Assembly: GCF_000027005.1 (NCBI RefSeq)
Contig: NC_012963.1
Coordinates: forward strand, 1,550,001 to 1,614,000
Reading direction: 5' to 3'
From: Komagataella phaffii GS115
Lineage: Eukaryota > Ascomycota > Pichiomycetes > Pichiales > Pichiaceae
Length of the DNA: 64,000 nucleotides
The translations under genes and the position numbers were made by a program. The notes beneath the pieces were generated by a model. That model was not told where the DNA came from. It searched no databases and saw only the letters and a list, made by a program, of their open reading frames with translations. Below are positions 1 to 9,532 of this stretch, piece after piece; the stretch's first letter is position 1, and each line of letters opens with the position of its first letter.

Positions 1-111
1 CGTGCTTAGAGATCGTCTAACTTTGGATTTTGATTTTGCTTTACTGTCAGCATTCTTCTTGTTTTTCTTGCGGCTGTCTGAGTCCCCTTTGAATTTTAGC
101 TTAGAGATCAT
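1..111 (-). CDS. FRG1-family-like protein, N-terminus only (runs off left edge)
   Basis: An ATG at 111 opens 37 codons that stay open to the window edge. The visible N-terminus reads MISKLKFKGD followed by a Lys/Ser-rich basic stretch. A short leader of the form KxLxFKGDK with a following basic tail is typical of fungal FRG1-like proteins (nucleolar, RNA-associated, beta-trefoil fold further on). The diagnostic fold lies outside the window, so this rests on the N-terminal motif alone. It is read from the same strand as the FIG1-like gene behind it, with 151 bp between. Confidence 0.45.
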   Translation of the reverse strand, partial: MISKLKFKGDSDSRKKNKKNADSKAKSKSKVRRSLST

Positions 112-262
112 TGACTTGATAGTAAGAAGAAGAGAATCAGAGATCAATAGCGAATAGAGTACTATTTCATATGTTTCTTGAGTTTGATTGATGCTTCTTG
201 AGCCATGCCACCTGTTTTATTTACCTAGTTACTGATATATTTATTTTTAAGATCTTTCTCTA

Positions 263-1105
263 CTAGAGTCCCTGCCTCAACTTTTTCTCAATTGGCAACA
301 CCGCTTTCCTAGTATTTCTTCTGTCCCTCAGATATAGACCCCAGCATCCTAAACAAACCGCGAGAAGAAAGCTGAACGAAATCCAGGTGATAATCTCTGC
401 TTTTAGGCCTACTTTGCCCGTAATTATTCTCATTGAGCTGGGCTGCACAATACTAATACTGTGAGAGGCTACATGGCTCCACATGGCACCCACTCCCCAA
501 AGAAAAGACGTTATGGTTGACAAAACTAGCGCACTCCTTTCGGCGATTGGTTTACAAGGCATGAAAGGTAACGCAGAGTAAAGGAGATTACAAAACAAAC
601 AAATTGAAAGTACCAAAATAGCCATTAGGAGGTACGGTTTTACCATCCTATTGGAGAAAGCATCCACTATTGAGACAAGATCAATAAATGCAGCTGTAGT
701 GTTAGTTCCTGAGCTGTACAGTGACACGCCCATGAAATCCTTATTGAATTTTCCAATTGAGTCTCTAGAAGTGCAAGTGATCTGGCTACCAAGCTCTTTC
801 ATTTCATCTGTGCTATTTCCCTGAAGCAACTTTGGAGTATCCACACAAATTCCCATGTAGCCAGCCTTGACTGACATCAAGCTCAATCCTTTGGCATCCT
901 GGTTTTTGTAAGCTTGTTCCAACAAGGGAAACATCGGAGATGTTTGGTTGAATTTGTACTCAACCAAATAGATGCTTGAGAAGCTTTTTGCTGGCTTGGA
1001 TGCTCCCATAAGGAGAAAAGCCAATAAAAAAAACGTAGTAAAGAGAGTAAGCAATAAGATTACCCTCGGACATTTTCTTAGGTACAAAATCGGTAAGAAT
1101 AGCAT
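263..1105 (-). CDS. FIG1: Fig1-family membrane protein (mating, Ca2+ influx / cell fusion)
   Basis: This 280-residue protein has four hydrophobic segments (about 14-34, 157-178, 191-213, 236-258), the claudin-like layout of the Fig1 family. The first extracellular loop carries the family signature: AGYMGICVDT with Cys87, then a second cysteine at Cys111 (ITCTS). Two N-glycosylation sequons (NQT at 53, NST at 97) lie in the same loop. Fig1 proteins sit at the plasma membrane of mating yeast cells, where they support pheromone-induced calcium entry and membrane fusion. The ATG is at 1103-1105. Upstream DNA has TGAAAC-type motifs that could be Ste12 sites (see findings). Family membership is well supported; strict orthology is inference. 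Confidence 0.8.
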   Translation of the reverse strand: MLFLPILYLRKCPRVILLLTLFTTFFLLAFLLMGASKPAKSFSSIYLVEYKFNQTSPMFPLLEQAYKNQDAKGLSLMSVKAGYMGICVDTPKLLQGNSTDEMKELGSQITCTSRDSIGKFNKDFMGVSLYSSGTNTTAAFIDLVSIVDAFSNRMVKPYLLMAILVLSICLFCNLLYSALPFMPCKPIAERSALVLSTITSFLWGVGAMWSHVASHSISIVQPSSMRIITGKVGLKAEIITWISFSFLLAVCLGCWGLYLRDRRNTRKAVLPIEKKLRQGL

Positions 1106-1853
1106 TTCGGTAACACTTGCTTCATGTTCTCACGCAATGCTAGGTTACCCCCTTTCTTTTATAGGCTAGTTGCCCCCTGCATTTGTGACATTTGTTAAAC
1201 TCAATGTTTCGTACTCATGATAAACACAACGCTCGACACTTGCAAAACGGTTTCTGAAACGGTGTTGTAACCCCAAACCTCGTAAATCTAAATTAAGAGT
1301 TCTAGAGTACTGCCACAATATATTATTCTTTTCGTAATTTGAGACAAATAGGAAGTTGGCTTTCTTTGTACACGGTTCATAGGGGGGTTAGTTATAACCG
1401 TATTTTTTTCTGTAACTAATTTGATGTATACTTATCGAGTTGATCTCTGAACCTAAATAGATGTCCAAATTGATGATCAAAGAAGGTCAAGTCTTCCATC
1501 GTATGCACTTGTAAGTCAAAAATTACGATTTTGGCTACGAGAATGGTCATCTAACGTCCATATCTGTCAACGGTTTTCATGATGAAGCTAGGTCAATCGT
1601 CATTCAATTAATGAAATAAAGTATCACACTACCAAAATAAAAGGTTAACGTCTATCATGGAAGCTAATTATGGTTAATTATAGCCAGTTACAAAACTGTT
1701 CCATAATGAAATGGATTTGAAAACAATTTTGAAATGTCTGTTAACAAAAAGATTAGTTCTGGTGTGAGAGTTGGAGCACGAATCTATGCTACCTTTGAGT
1801 AAGGTCTTACCAAAAAGATGCTAAACACCGTACTCAAATAATTGTTTCATAGT
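1106..1853. other. Intergenic, FIG1 upstream region
   Basis: No convincing gene is seen in this 748-bp stretch. It holds the promoter side of the FIG1-like gene and the 3' flank of the MFS gene. Short open stretches are not supported by any recognisable product. Confidence 0.5.
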
Positions 1854-3884
1854 TCAATTAACATCATCTAGCTTGTCGTATATCCTCTCTAAGTCATAGG
1901 TTTCTCTCCAGTGATGACCTTTCTTTTTAAGTACGATCAAGACACTGATCAGCAGTAGAGTAATTCCCGCCAGAATGGAAAATAAAGGACCAACACCAAT
2001 TGCATTGATCAATGGTTCAGTTACAAAAGAAGCAACTGAAGCTAGGATCATGCGTACAAAATTGTTCACCGCAATTCCAGTAGCTCCTCTGCCCGGCAAC
2101 GAGTCCACTATATATGTAGTGTTGACTCCAATTACAATCATTTGAGCAAACCCAAATATAGCGGTTCCAACTAGCGGTGCCACCCAGTGAACCTTCTTAT
2201 CAAGGCACCAGCCAGTTATTAGTAGAGCACAGGGAAATAAAATTGATGCTATAGTAATGTTGATTCCAAACCTGGCTTCTGGGGCAAGCACACCATGTTT
2301 CTCTTTGTACTTTTTGAGCAATACATCCGCCCACCGTCCACCAACTGTAGAGGCAATAAAGTACGTCACAGAATTAGGAATATAAACCAATCCAATCAAA
2401 ATCGGAGAAAAATTGTAAGGGCTCCTTGCATAACAGTAAGTCAAAGTCATGTTTACAAAGTATAATACAGCAAAGCAAGGAGCTGAGTATATGATAGAGA
2501 GAAGAACAGGTGGATACTGCAAAAAACAGAGACTTTTGATGGGAAGCACCAAGTAAATGTATAAGTTCCGTTTAACAACTCTCAGCCTGCTTTCGTTTAG
2601 ATTTTCAGGAACATGGGTGTTGTTCCCTTTATTTTGAAGTAATTTTTGAAATTCATGAGCTAGACGTTCATGAATTCGGTTTCTTCGCCGTCTTAAGAAA
2701 GCAACTCTACCTCTGTGGTCTGTCTCCATCTTAGACAATGCAGGCATTACAGGGTCAAAGACAGCTGGGCTTTCACGGTCAACTTGGCCCATACTTTCTT
2801 CACCTACCTCGTCGTCATAGTGCGAGGCCAAGGTTGCAATCCGCTGAAGTAATGCGTCCGTCTCCTCATATTCAATCGCAGTTTCTAGTTCTGGTTCAAC
2901 ATCTGATGCTTTATGCTGGGAAGAATTGCGGTCATCACCTTTGTTCTCTAAATTGTTTTGTAGCTGTCTACTCTTCAAAAGTGCTCTAATAGCCTCTGGT
3001 GAATCTTGAGCCCTCATAGTCTCTGGCAGTAGAAAAAATTGAAGGATAAACAGACATGCTGAAAAAATCACTAGGAACCACTGGGTAGACCTCCAGCCAA
3101 GACCTTGACCTAGTGCACCACCAATAATTGGAGCCATTAGTGGACCTGCCAGAGGACCCAGATAAAAGAGACCCATCCTACTACCTCTCATTAAGGGAGG
3201 GTATAGGTCTGCTATTGTTCCTGCCCCAATACTCTGAACAGAAGCCGAGCACCCCCCACATAACACACGGAAACCAATCAACATTCCAATGGACTTCGAT
3301 AGAGAGCAGCCGATGGAAAAAGCAAAAAACAAGGCAAAACTTGATATGTATATCGGTCGCCTACCCAAACGTTCACTGAAACTGGACCACCACAGTGGCA
3401 ATACTCCTAATGAAAGCAAATATATACCAACAGATATGTTAACCAGTGTTACACTCGTTCCCAAATCTGCTGCAACCTCATCAATGACTGGTAAAAGAAT
3501 TGACGTACCCATTGGACCTATAACAGCTGATAATGCTACGACCAAAATAATGGTATATTTGGTGGCCTCATCATACTCTCTGGGATTCTTATACTCTGGT
3601 ATGAGAGTCACCCATCCAAGGTTTCTTCGTCGATCTCGAGGTACAGTTTTCTGAGGCTCATATGTCCATCGCCGTTTGGTCTGATCTGGCGTCTGTGAAT
3701 AACTTGATGTTGATTTCTCCAAAACACGTTTATTTGAAGAAGAAGAAGCTTCTTTGGTCAATGAAACGACATCCAATTGGCGATTCGACTCGCTTTGGTC
3801 ATTGTTCATAGATGAACTGATAGACTCATCATCAGTTGGCAAATTCGGTGATTTTTGAGGTTTAAGTTTGGAAGCAGATGACAT
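1854..3884 (-). CDS. MFS drug:H+ antiporter, DHA1 family, QDR type
   Basis: This 676-residue major facilitator has a Ser/Asn-rich cytosolic N-tail (about 1-105), a first block of six helices (about 106-290), a long charged central loop (about 290-450) and a second block of helices (about 455-660). The MFS motif-A region between helices 2 and 3 reads ERLGRRPIYI (171-180). The pre-helix segment LIPEYKNPREY and the oversized central loop resemble the Qdr3/Dtr1 group of yeast plasma-membrane exporters of drugs, polyamines or spore-wall precursors. The substrate cannot be read from sequence. The start is the ATG at 3882-3884. Its promoter faces the divergent acyltransferase gene across 671 bp. Confidence 0.8.
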   Translation of the reverse strand: MSSASKLKPQKSPNLPTDDESISSSMNNDQSESNRQLDVVSLTKEASSSSNKRVLEKSTSSYSQTPDQTKRRWTYEPQKTVPRDRRRNLGWVTLIPEYKNPREYDEATKYTIILVVALSAVIGPMGTSILLPVIDEVAADLGTSVTLVNISVGIYLLSLGVLPLWWSSFSERLGRRPIYISSFALFFAFSIGCSLSKSIGMLIGFRVLCGGCSASVQSIGAGTIADLYPPLMRGSRMGLFYLGPLAGPLMAPIIGGALGQGLGWRSTQWFLVIFSACLFILQFFLLPETMRAQDSPEAIRALLKSRQLQNNLENKGDDRNSSQHKASDVEPELETAIEYEETDALLQRIATLASHYDDEVGEESMGQVDRESPAVFDPVMPALSKMETDHRGRVAFLRRRRNRIHERLAHEFQKLLQNKGNNTHVPENLNESRLRVVKRNLYIYLVLPIKSLCFLQYPPVLLSIIYSAPCFAVLYFVNMTLTYCYARSPYNFSPILIGLVYIPNSVTYFIASTVGGRWADVLLKKYKEKHGVLAPEARFGINITIASILFPCALLITGWCLDKKVHWVAPLVGTAIFGFAQMIVIGVNTTYIVDSLPGRGATGIAVNNFVRMILASVASFVTEPLINAIGVGPLFSILAGITLLLISVLIVLKKKGHHWRETYDLERIYDKLDDVN

Positions 3885-4555
3885 TTAACGAAAATGAATG
3901 GTCAGCTAGTTTTATGAAAGGCAGTAATTAGTATCAATAAATACCGACTGATGTTTACAATAAAATGCCAAGCTGCCAATAATACACTGCAACTTGCCTA
4001 ACTGATTATTTATTTGGTTCGCATGCATCAATTTATGTGGCTAAATGCGGGTAACGAATCTAGAAATGATGCTCTTCTCGTACTGTTAAATTGTATATCC
4101 GAATCTGACGGGCACAGTAGTAAAGTGAAGGTCGGCAAATAACAAAAGAAAGCTAATCTATTTTGATGTGTCGACGAGAAGCTTATTGTAAACAAATGGT
4201 GTTTCTGTGCTTACGTTATTTTGGATTAAAGATGAATGATTCCTGAGATCAATATGTATCATTCCTAGCCATCCCAGCATATTTCGAAATGCCCAGAACT
4301 TTGAATGGTTCGTGGATTGAACTAAGAGTGGTGTTTAGTACATGATTTAAGAGCGCTATTCTTCATGAGGTTGCTTCATTATTATCTGACTGAAGTATTG
4401 TCTTGAACAGATAGGTGTGCCGGCCTGGAATACTAACCCCGGAAGATAACCCACGACGGATTTGTTTTCGGCGCGCACTCATCCTCCCCCAGAATTCGGC
4501 TTGTCGTATCTTAGAGTAATTATTCTATACAATAAAGAAACAGACGACCTCATAA
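3885..4555. other. Intergenic, divergent promoter region
   Basis: This 671-bp region lies between the QDR-type transporter (leftward) and the acyltransferase (rightward). No gene or RNA is recognised in it. Confidence 0.5.
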
Positions 4556-5737
4556 ATGGTATTAGAAAAACAGAGGTTAAATCCTTTTAAAATCTTTCGG
4601 TTAGGATTCATTATTTTGTTTTTTTTCTCTGGGTGTTTGAGTATCGTCATTACCCAGATTATTGTTAAGATATTGTTTTGTTTCAACCCCCTCCAACAAC
4701 AAAGATTGTTGAACTTTACAAAGAGGAACTTCATAATTCTACTCACATTTGTCACCAGTCTGGTGTCTCCTACAAAGATCATTATTACTCATGATGAATC
4801 AATTCCTAATGGCACCTTTACACACCACAGGACCTTTACAGGGAATGATATAGTACGAGCAGCTCTATCTCCGCAGGCAATTGTAGTGGCAAATCATCAG
4901 ATTTACACTGATTGGCTCTTCATGTGGTGGTTTGCTTTCATTAGTGATGTTTCTGACAATGTTTATATCATTATGAAAAAGTCATTGAGTAAAATTCCTG
5001 TTCTTGGCTATGGAATGACCAACTACAGGTTCATCTTCCTCAGTAGAAAATGGGAGGATGATAAATCAATAATGATTAGGCAACTGAAAGAAATCACATA
5101 TTTCTATGGTAACAAATCTGCTAAAGCATTTGATGACCTCAAGAAACATTGGCTGATAATTTTTCCAGAAGGAACAAATATGTCTGACAATAGAAGAAAA
5201 ATATCAAATGAATACATACAGAAGAATGGCCTTGAACCTTTGAATCATGTCCTTTCTCCTAGAGCCAAAGGCCTCTATGTATCTGTGGAGAAATTGAGCC
5301 CTACAACGAAGTATATTTACGATCTAACGATTGCATACAGTGGCCATACACCGGATGAGTATGCACAAGATATTTATACACTGTCACAGATATTCATACA
5401 TGGAAAAGGGCCTCATTCCGTAAATATCCATATTCGTGCCCTGGATCTCCACCAAATTGGAGGTGTAAATTTTGATCCTGAAATTGTGAATAGCTCAAAC
5501 GAAATACAGGAATCAAACTTGGTGCCATTTCAGAACTGGCTTTATAAAGTTTGGTGTGAAAAGGATGCTCTATTGGATCAGTTTTTCAGTACCAAATCAT
5601 TTGGGGCTCAATATGAGTCTATAGAAACGGAGCTTAAACTTTTTTCTAAATGGGAACTTCTCAGTATTTTCACCCCCACTTGGTTATTACTACTTGGTTT
5701 CTATTTTGTCGTAAAACTTCTTATTATGGTCTTTTGA
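4556..5737 (+). CDS. Lysophospholipid acyltransferase, CST26/PSI1-like
   Basis: This is a 393-residue membrane protein of the PlsC/LPLAT superfamily. Motif I is present as NHQIYTDW (His114 and Asp119 of the HX4D catalytic pair). The acceptor-binding motif appears as FPEGTNMS near residue 205. Hydrophobic segments lie near 15-40, 55-72 and at the C-terminus (about 372-391). The layout matches the yeast Cst26/Psi1 and YDR018C group, which places stearoyl chains at sn-1 of phosphatidylinositol, and more broadly LCLAT1-type enzymes. Activity is expected in the ER. Its stop lies only 14 bp from the stop of FAT1 on the other strand. The acyltransferase call is firm; the phosphatidylinositol specificity is inferred. 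Confidence 0.8.
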   Translation: MVLEKQRLNPFKIFRLGFIILFFFSGCLSIVITQIIVKILFCFNPLQQQRLLNFTKRNFIILLTFVTSLVSPTKIIITHDESIPNGTFTHHRTFTGNDIVRAALSPQAIVVANHQIYTDWLFMWWFAFISDVSDNVYIIMKKSLSKIPVLGYGMTNYRFIFLSRKWEDDKSIMIRQLKEITYFYGNKSAKAFDDLKKHWLIIFPEGTNMSDNRRKISNEYIQKNGLEPLNHVLSPRAKGLYVSVEKLSPTTKYIYDLTIAYSGHTPDEYAQDIYTLSQIFIHGKGPHSVNIHIRALDLHQIGGVNFDPEIVNSSNEIQESNLVPFQNWLYKVWCEKDALLDQFFSTKSFGAQYESIETELKLFSKWELLSIFTPTWLLLLGFYFVVKLLIMVF

Positions 5738-5751
5738 GAAATGCTATTCAG

Positions 5752-7638
5752 TTAGAGTCTGATGTTACCGTCAAGAATTTGAGACCAAACTTCATCAGTA
5801 AGAGATTGATACTCTTTGGTCTTCCCGTTCAAATAATATACAATTTCTTCACATTTGTTTCTAGGCAGCTGAGGGTCTTTGAAATCTTTCTTTGATACCT
5901 TGTGATTGTCAGTCATTGGGATATTGTCAAATCTGACAAATACTGGTCTAGCGTACGATGGCAGCGTTGTCTGTATATGATGTGCAACAGACTCTAGAAC
6001 TTTCTCTGTAGTTAGTCCTTCTATTTTTTCAATAACACAATACCCAGCCCGCCCTTCGTGGTTGAGCACCTGAGCCCCAACGACACAACATTGTTTCACT
6101 CCTTTCACTTGTAGAACTTCGTTTTCAACCTCAGTGGTAGATACATTTTCTGATTTCCAGCGAAAAGTATCTCCAAGACGGTCTATGAAGTACAATAAAC
6201 CGTCTTTATCCATCCGTAAAAGATCACCAGATCGATACCATGCATCGTTTTTGTGGAATACATTGCGTGCGACTTTTGATTCTGTTTCTCTCTTATTGTT
6301 TAGGTAACCCTGAAATGTAGATTTTGGATTCCTTGGGAAGAATATTTTCATCACTAATTCCCCGGGCTCATCAAAATCTGCTACGTGACAGCGCCCTGTC
6401 TTATCTCTGTAGAGTCTGGTTGAATCCTCAGGATCAATTTTCAAAATGCAATGCTGGAACTGCAATACAGAGTTGACGAACTTGCCGTAACTTCGGCAAG
6501 CTCCAATGCCAAAGTTTCCTGTTTGAAAACACGTAGTTGCAAATGGAGCCTCCGTGGCTGCATAAAACTCTCCCACAGCTTCAATATTAAACCTTTGTTT
6601 AAACTGTCTCCATATATCACTCCGTAAACCATTTCCGTATGCAACTTTCACATGATGATTCTTTTCATCTGGATGAACACTACTGTTCATCAAATACCTA
6701 CAAACTTCCCCAACGTACTGGATATGAGTGGCGCCAGTAACTTTCGCTTGAGTCCAAAATGAGGAAACAGAAAACTTGGGAGCAAGAACTACACAGCCTC
6801 CAATACCAAATGCTGGTAGTACACCCAACATGGCAGCTGTAGAATGATATAACGGCATGGCAGTAAAAACTACACTGTCTGAGCTGATCCTCATAACATG
6901 GCCAAAAAATGAGGATGCCATGAATGCTTTCCTCCAGCTCATGATAGCTGACTTAGGAAGGCCTGTGGTTCCACTTGTATAGATCAGGGCTCCAATATCG
7001 TAATCATTGTCCATGTAGTTTCTCCTCTGATCTGCCTGTCTAAAACCCAGTGATTCTGGGTCTAATAATCGTTGCATCAGTGTGTCCTCATTTAACACTG
7101 AGATTGACAAGGATGGTGACTTTTCTTGAAGTTCGTCTAAAGTGTCCTTCACGGTTGGTAAAACGTCGACATCAACGAAGAAGTGCGAAGACTCGACGAC
7201 TTTCAGGCAATGAATGAGAGGGTTCTTCGTAACGTTAAAATTTAAAAATGCTGGTTTGGCTCCTATGTTCCATAATGCAAACCAAAGGAAAATGAACATA
7301 GGTTTATTGGCGTAGTCCATCGCTACAATCTCGTCCGGACAAACTCCATACTCCTCCACTAAGATATGACTTAGCCTGAGAACCACCTCATATAATTCTT
7401 TGTATGTGTATATCTCCAAATCAAATCCATTAGTAGCGGTGTTTTTTCTTGGGAAAATTAAAGCATTTTTATCTGGGTATCGACCCACCGTTTCTTCAAA
7501 CTGATACCAGAAGTTTACTCTATGCTTGTAACAGTTATATAAATGGTGAAAGCATCGCTTTAATACTGTAGGCACAATGTATATGTCCTCTCTGACTCGA
7601 AATTTGGTATCTAAATAATCAACGAGTTCAGTGATCAT
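5752..7638 (-). CDS. FAT1: Very long-chain acyl-CoA synthetase / fatty acid transport protein
   Basis: This 628-residue member of the ANL superfamily activates long and very long fatty acids with ATP and CoA. The AMP-binding P-loop reads YTSGTTGLPKSA (about 217-228). The FATP/VLACS block near 468-505 contains RSGDLLRMDKDGLLYFIDR, then TFRWKSENVSTTEVE, which is typical of Fat1/FATP rather than Faa-type synthetases. The C-terminus is IRL, close to but not a classic peroxisomal PTS1. Yeast Fat1 acts at the plasma membrane, ER, lipid droplets and peroxisomes. It is convergent with the acyltransferase and divergent from CDC14, with about 180-250 bp between starts. Confidence 0.9.
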   Translation of the reverse strand: MITELVDYLDTKFRVREDIYIVPTVLKRCFHHLYNCYKHRVNFWYQFEETVGRYPDKNALIFPRKNTATNGFDLEIYTYKELYEVVLRLSHILVEEYGVCPDEIVAMDYANKPMFIFLWFALWNIGAKPAFLNFNVTKNPLIHCLKVVESSHFFVDVDVLPTVKDTLDELQEKSPSLSISVLNEDTLMQRLLDPESLGFRQADQRRNYMDNDYDIGALIYTSGTTGLPKSAIMSWRKAFMASSFFGHVMRISSDSVVFTAMPLYHSTAAMLGVLPAFGIGGCVVLAPKFSVSSFWTQAKVTGATHIQYVGEVCRYLMNSSVHPDEKNHHVKVAYGNGLRSDIWRQFKQRFNIEAVGEFYAATEAPFATTCFQTGNFGIGACRSYGKFVNSVLQFQHCILKIDPEDSTRLYRDKTGRCHVADFDEPGELVMKIFFPRNPKSTFQGYLNNKRETESKVARNVFHKNDAWYRSGDLLRMDKDGLLYFIDRLGDTFRWKSENVSTTEVENEVLQVKGVKQCCVVGAQVLNHEGRAGYCVIEKIEGLTTEKVLESVAHHIQTTLPSYARPVFVRFDNIPMTDNHKVSKKDFKDPQLPRNKCEEIVYYLNGKTKEYQSLTDEVWSQILDGNIRL

Positions 7639-7888
7639 TGTGAAGCAGATAGTCTTTTCAGTTGTCTAACATCCGGTGAATAGTTGAGATTTCCCAGTAA
7701 CCAGATATGTAGGCGCGCTTCTTTCGTCACAACAAGAACTCTGTTGTAAACACTGCAGTACTGCTACCTAAAGCAGTAATACCATATCAACAAAAGTAAA
7801 CAATGTTCCAATATGGATGAATTCTTCATTCATCGCATCTAGGTTGTTTCTTTCCCTGGTACCTTTTAATATTACCTCTCAATTAGCT

Positions 7889-9484
7889 ATGCCAAAACCT
7901 AACACTGATGCTATAGAGTTTCTTAAAGGTAGAGTCTATTTGGGCTCTTATGACCATGATCCCAATGACACAGATAAAGTGGTATACTTTACTTTGGAAG
8001 ATTCTTTGATTTATAATTCTTTTCATCTAGATTTCGGCCCACTGCATATGGGTCACTTGTATCGATTTGCTGTCGTACTTCATAACATCCTGAATGATGA
8101 AGACAATAGGGGAAAGGCAGTGGTATTTTACTCGACCACCGATTCTAGAGCAAGGACAAATGCTGCTTGCATGTTATGCTGTTACATGGTTTTGGTACAG
8201 AGTTGGTCACCTCACCAGGTGTTACATCCTATCTGTCAAGTAGATCCTCCGTTTATGATGTTCAGAGACGCTGGTTACTCACATGCTGACTTTGAAATTA
8301 GCATTCAGGATGTCGTATATGCTGTTTGGAGGGCCAAGGAGCGCAAGATGATAGATCTGACATCTTTTAACTTGGAAGAATACGAACAATATGAGCGAGT
8401 GGACCAAGGAGATTTGAATGTTATTTCTAAAGACTTCATTGCATTTGCCTCTCCAAAGCAATCAAGAAAGAATGGACCATTGAATCAACCGTTTAAGAAA
8501 GTTTTAGACTATTTTTGTAAGAATGATGTGCAACTGGTTGTGCGTTTGAACTCTCACCTCTACGATTCAGAAGAGTTTTCCAAAAGGGGTATACAACATA
8601 TTGACATGATATTTGATGATGGAACATGCCCTACATTGGAATACGTCCAGAAATTTGTCGGAGCTGCTGAGACAGTGATTGCCAAGGGGGGTAAGATCGC
8701 AGTCCATTGTAAGGCTGGACTTGGCCGCACAGGGTGCCTTATTGGCGCCCATTTGATCTACACCCATGGATTTACTGCTAATGAGTGTATTGCGTATATG
8801 CGAATGGTCAGGCCGGGTATGGTTGTGGGCCCTCAGCAGCATTGGTTATACTTGCATCAGAACGAGTTTCGTGATTGGAGACACTCTATGGTGTTAAGCA
8901 ATGTTCCAGATCCAGAATTGGGCGGTTTGTACCCCTTAATAAACTATGAAGAGTTCAAAAGACTTCGAAAGCTGGACGCTATGGAAGATGAAAGCCTCTC
9001 GAGCACTCCAATGAGAAGCAGGAAGATCTCGGGGCAGTTCAAAAGTGCACATACTGCTGTACCCCTAGAGAGTCCTGGTCAACCTCGTAAGTACAAACAA
9101 TCCCAATCTCAAAACTCTGATGACGAGGATTATGAGACCTACATCGATGGAGAAATCATTTCCAGTACGTCGAAAGAGAATGAGATGACTCCAAGAAGAA
9201 ATAGGTCACTCTATGAAGTTGAAACGTACCATACAAGTCCAGTCAGATCGCTGACAAACCCTAATGGGAATGTTACTCTTTGCAGAACGAAAACCACTAC
9301 CAAGATGACCATCTCTTCTTCACCACCATATTCAACACAAGACACGGATACTATAAAATTACCCAAAAATAGGGCTAGGATTTCTTCAGGACGGAGAACA
9401 CCCTCTCAAACGCTTACTGGTGAAAAACTACTGGGACAAGGGATTCGAAAAATCAGCAACAGAAGGTCAAGAATACAGCAATAA
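7889..9484 (+). CDS. CDC14: Dual-specificity phosphatase Cdc14
   Basis: This phosphatase reverses Cdk phosphorylation at mitotic exit and is held in the nucleolus. The active-site loop reads HCKAGLGRTGC, with the catalytic cysteine at codon 8708-8710, about residue 274 with this start. The N-terminal domain contains SFHLDFGPLHMGHLYRF, a Cdc14 hallmark. The C-terminal 170 residues are Ser/Thr- and Arg/Lys-rich with several SP/TP sites. The open frame extends upstream to an ATG at 7817 (555 residues). I prefer the ATG at 7889 (531 residues) because the next residues (AIEFLKGRVYLG) sit at about the same distance from the start as in budding-yeast Cdc14, and because two out-of-frame ATGs precede 7817. 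The start is therefore uncertain; the identity is not. Confidence 0.93.
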   Translation: MPKPNTDAIEFLKGRVYLGSYDHDPNDTDKVVYFTLEDSLIYNSFHLDFGPLHMGHLYRFAVVLHNILNDEDNRGKAVVFYSTTDSRARTNAACMLCCYMVLVQSWSPHQVLHPICQVDPPFMMFRDAGYSHADFEISIQDVVYAVWRAKERKMIDLTSFNLEEYEQYERVDQGDLNVISKDFIAFASPKQSRKNGPLNQPFKKVLDYFCKNDVQLVVRLNSHLYDSEEFSKRGIQHIDMIFDDGTCPTLEYVQKFVGAAETVIAKGGKIAVHCKAGLGRTGCLIGAHLIYTHGFTANECIAYMRMVRPGMVVGPQQHWLYLHQNEFRDWRHSMVLSNVPDPELGGLYPLINYEEFKRLRKLDAMEDESLSSTPMRSRKISGQFKSAHTAVPLESPGQPRKYKQSQSQNSDDEDYETYIDGEIISSTSKENEMTPRRNRSLYEVETYHTSPVRSLTNPNGNVTLCRTKTTTKMTISSSPPYSTQDTDTIKLPKNRARISSGRRTPSQTLTGEKLLGQGIRKISNRRSRIQQ

Positions 9485-9532
9485 AAGTTAACGAATATAC
9501 TACTAAACTCAAACCAACTACTCACTAAGCCA

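Noticed and set aside
1461..1620. Tiny ORF (MSKLMIKEGQVF...) followed by GTAAGT, a possible spliced gene
   Set aside because: The best splice path yields only about 26 residues with no support.
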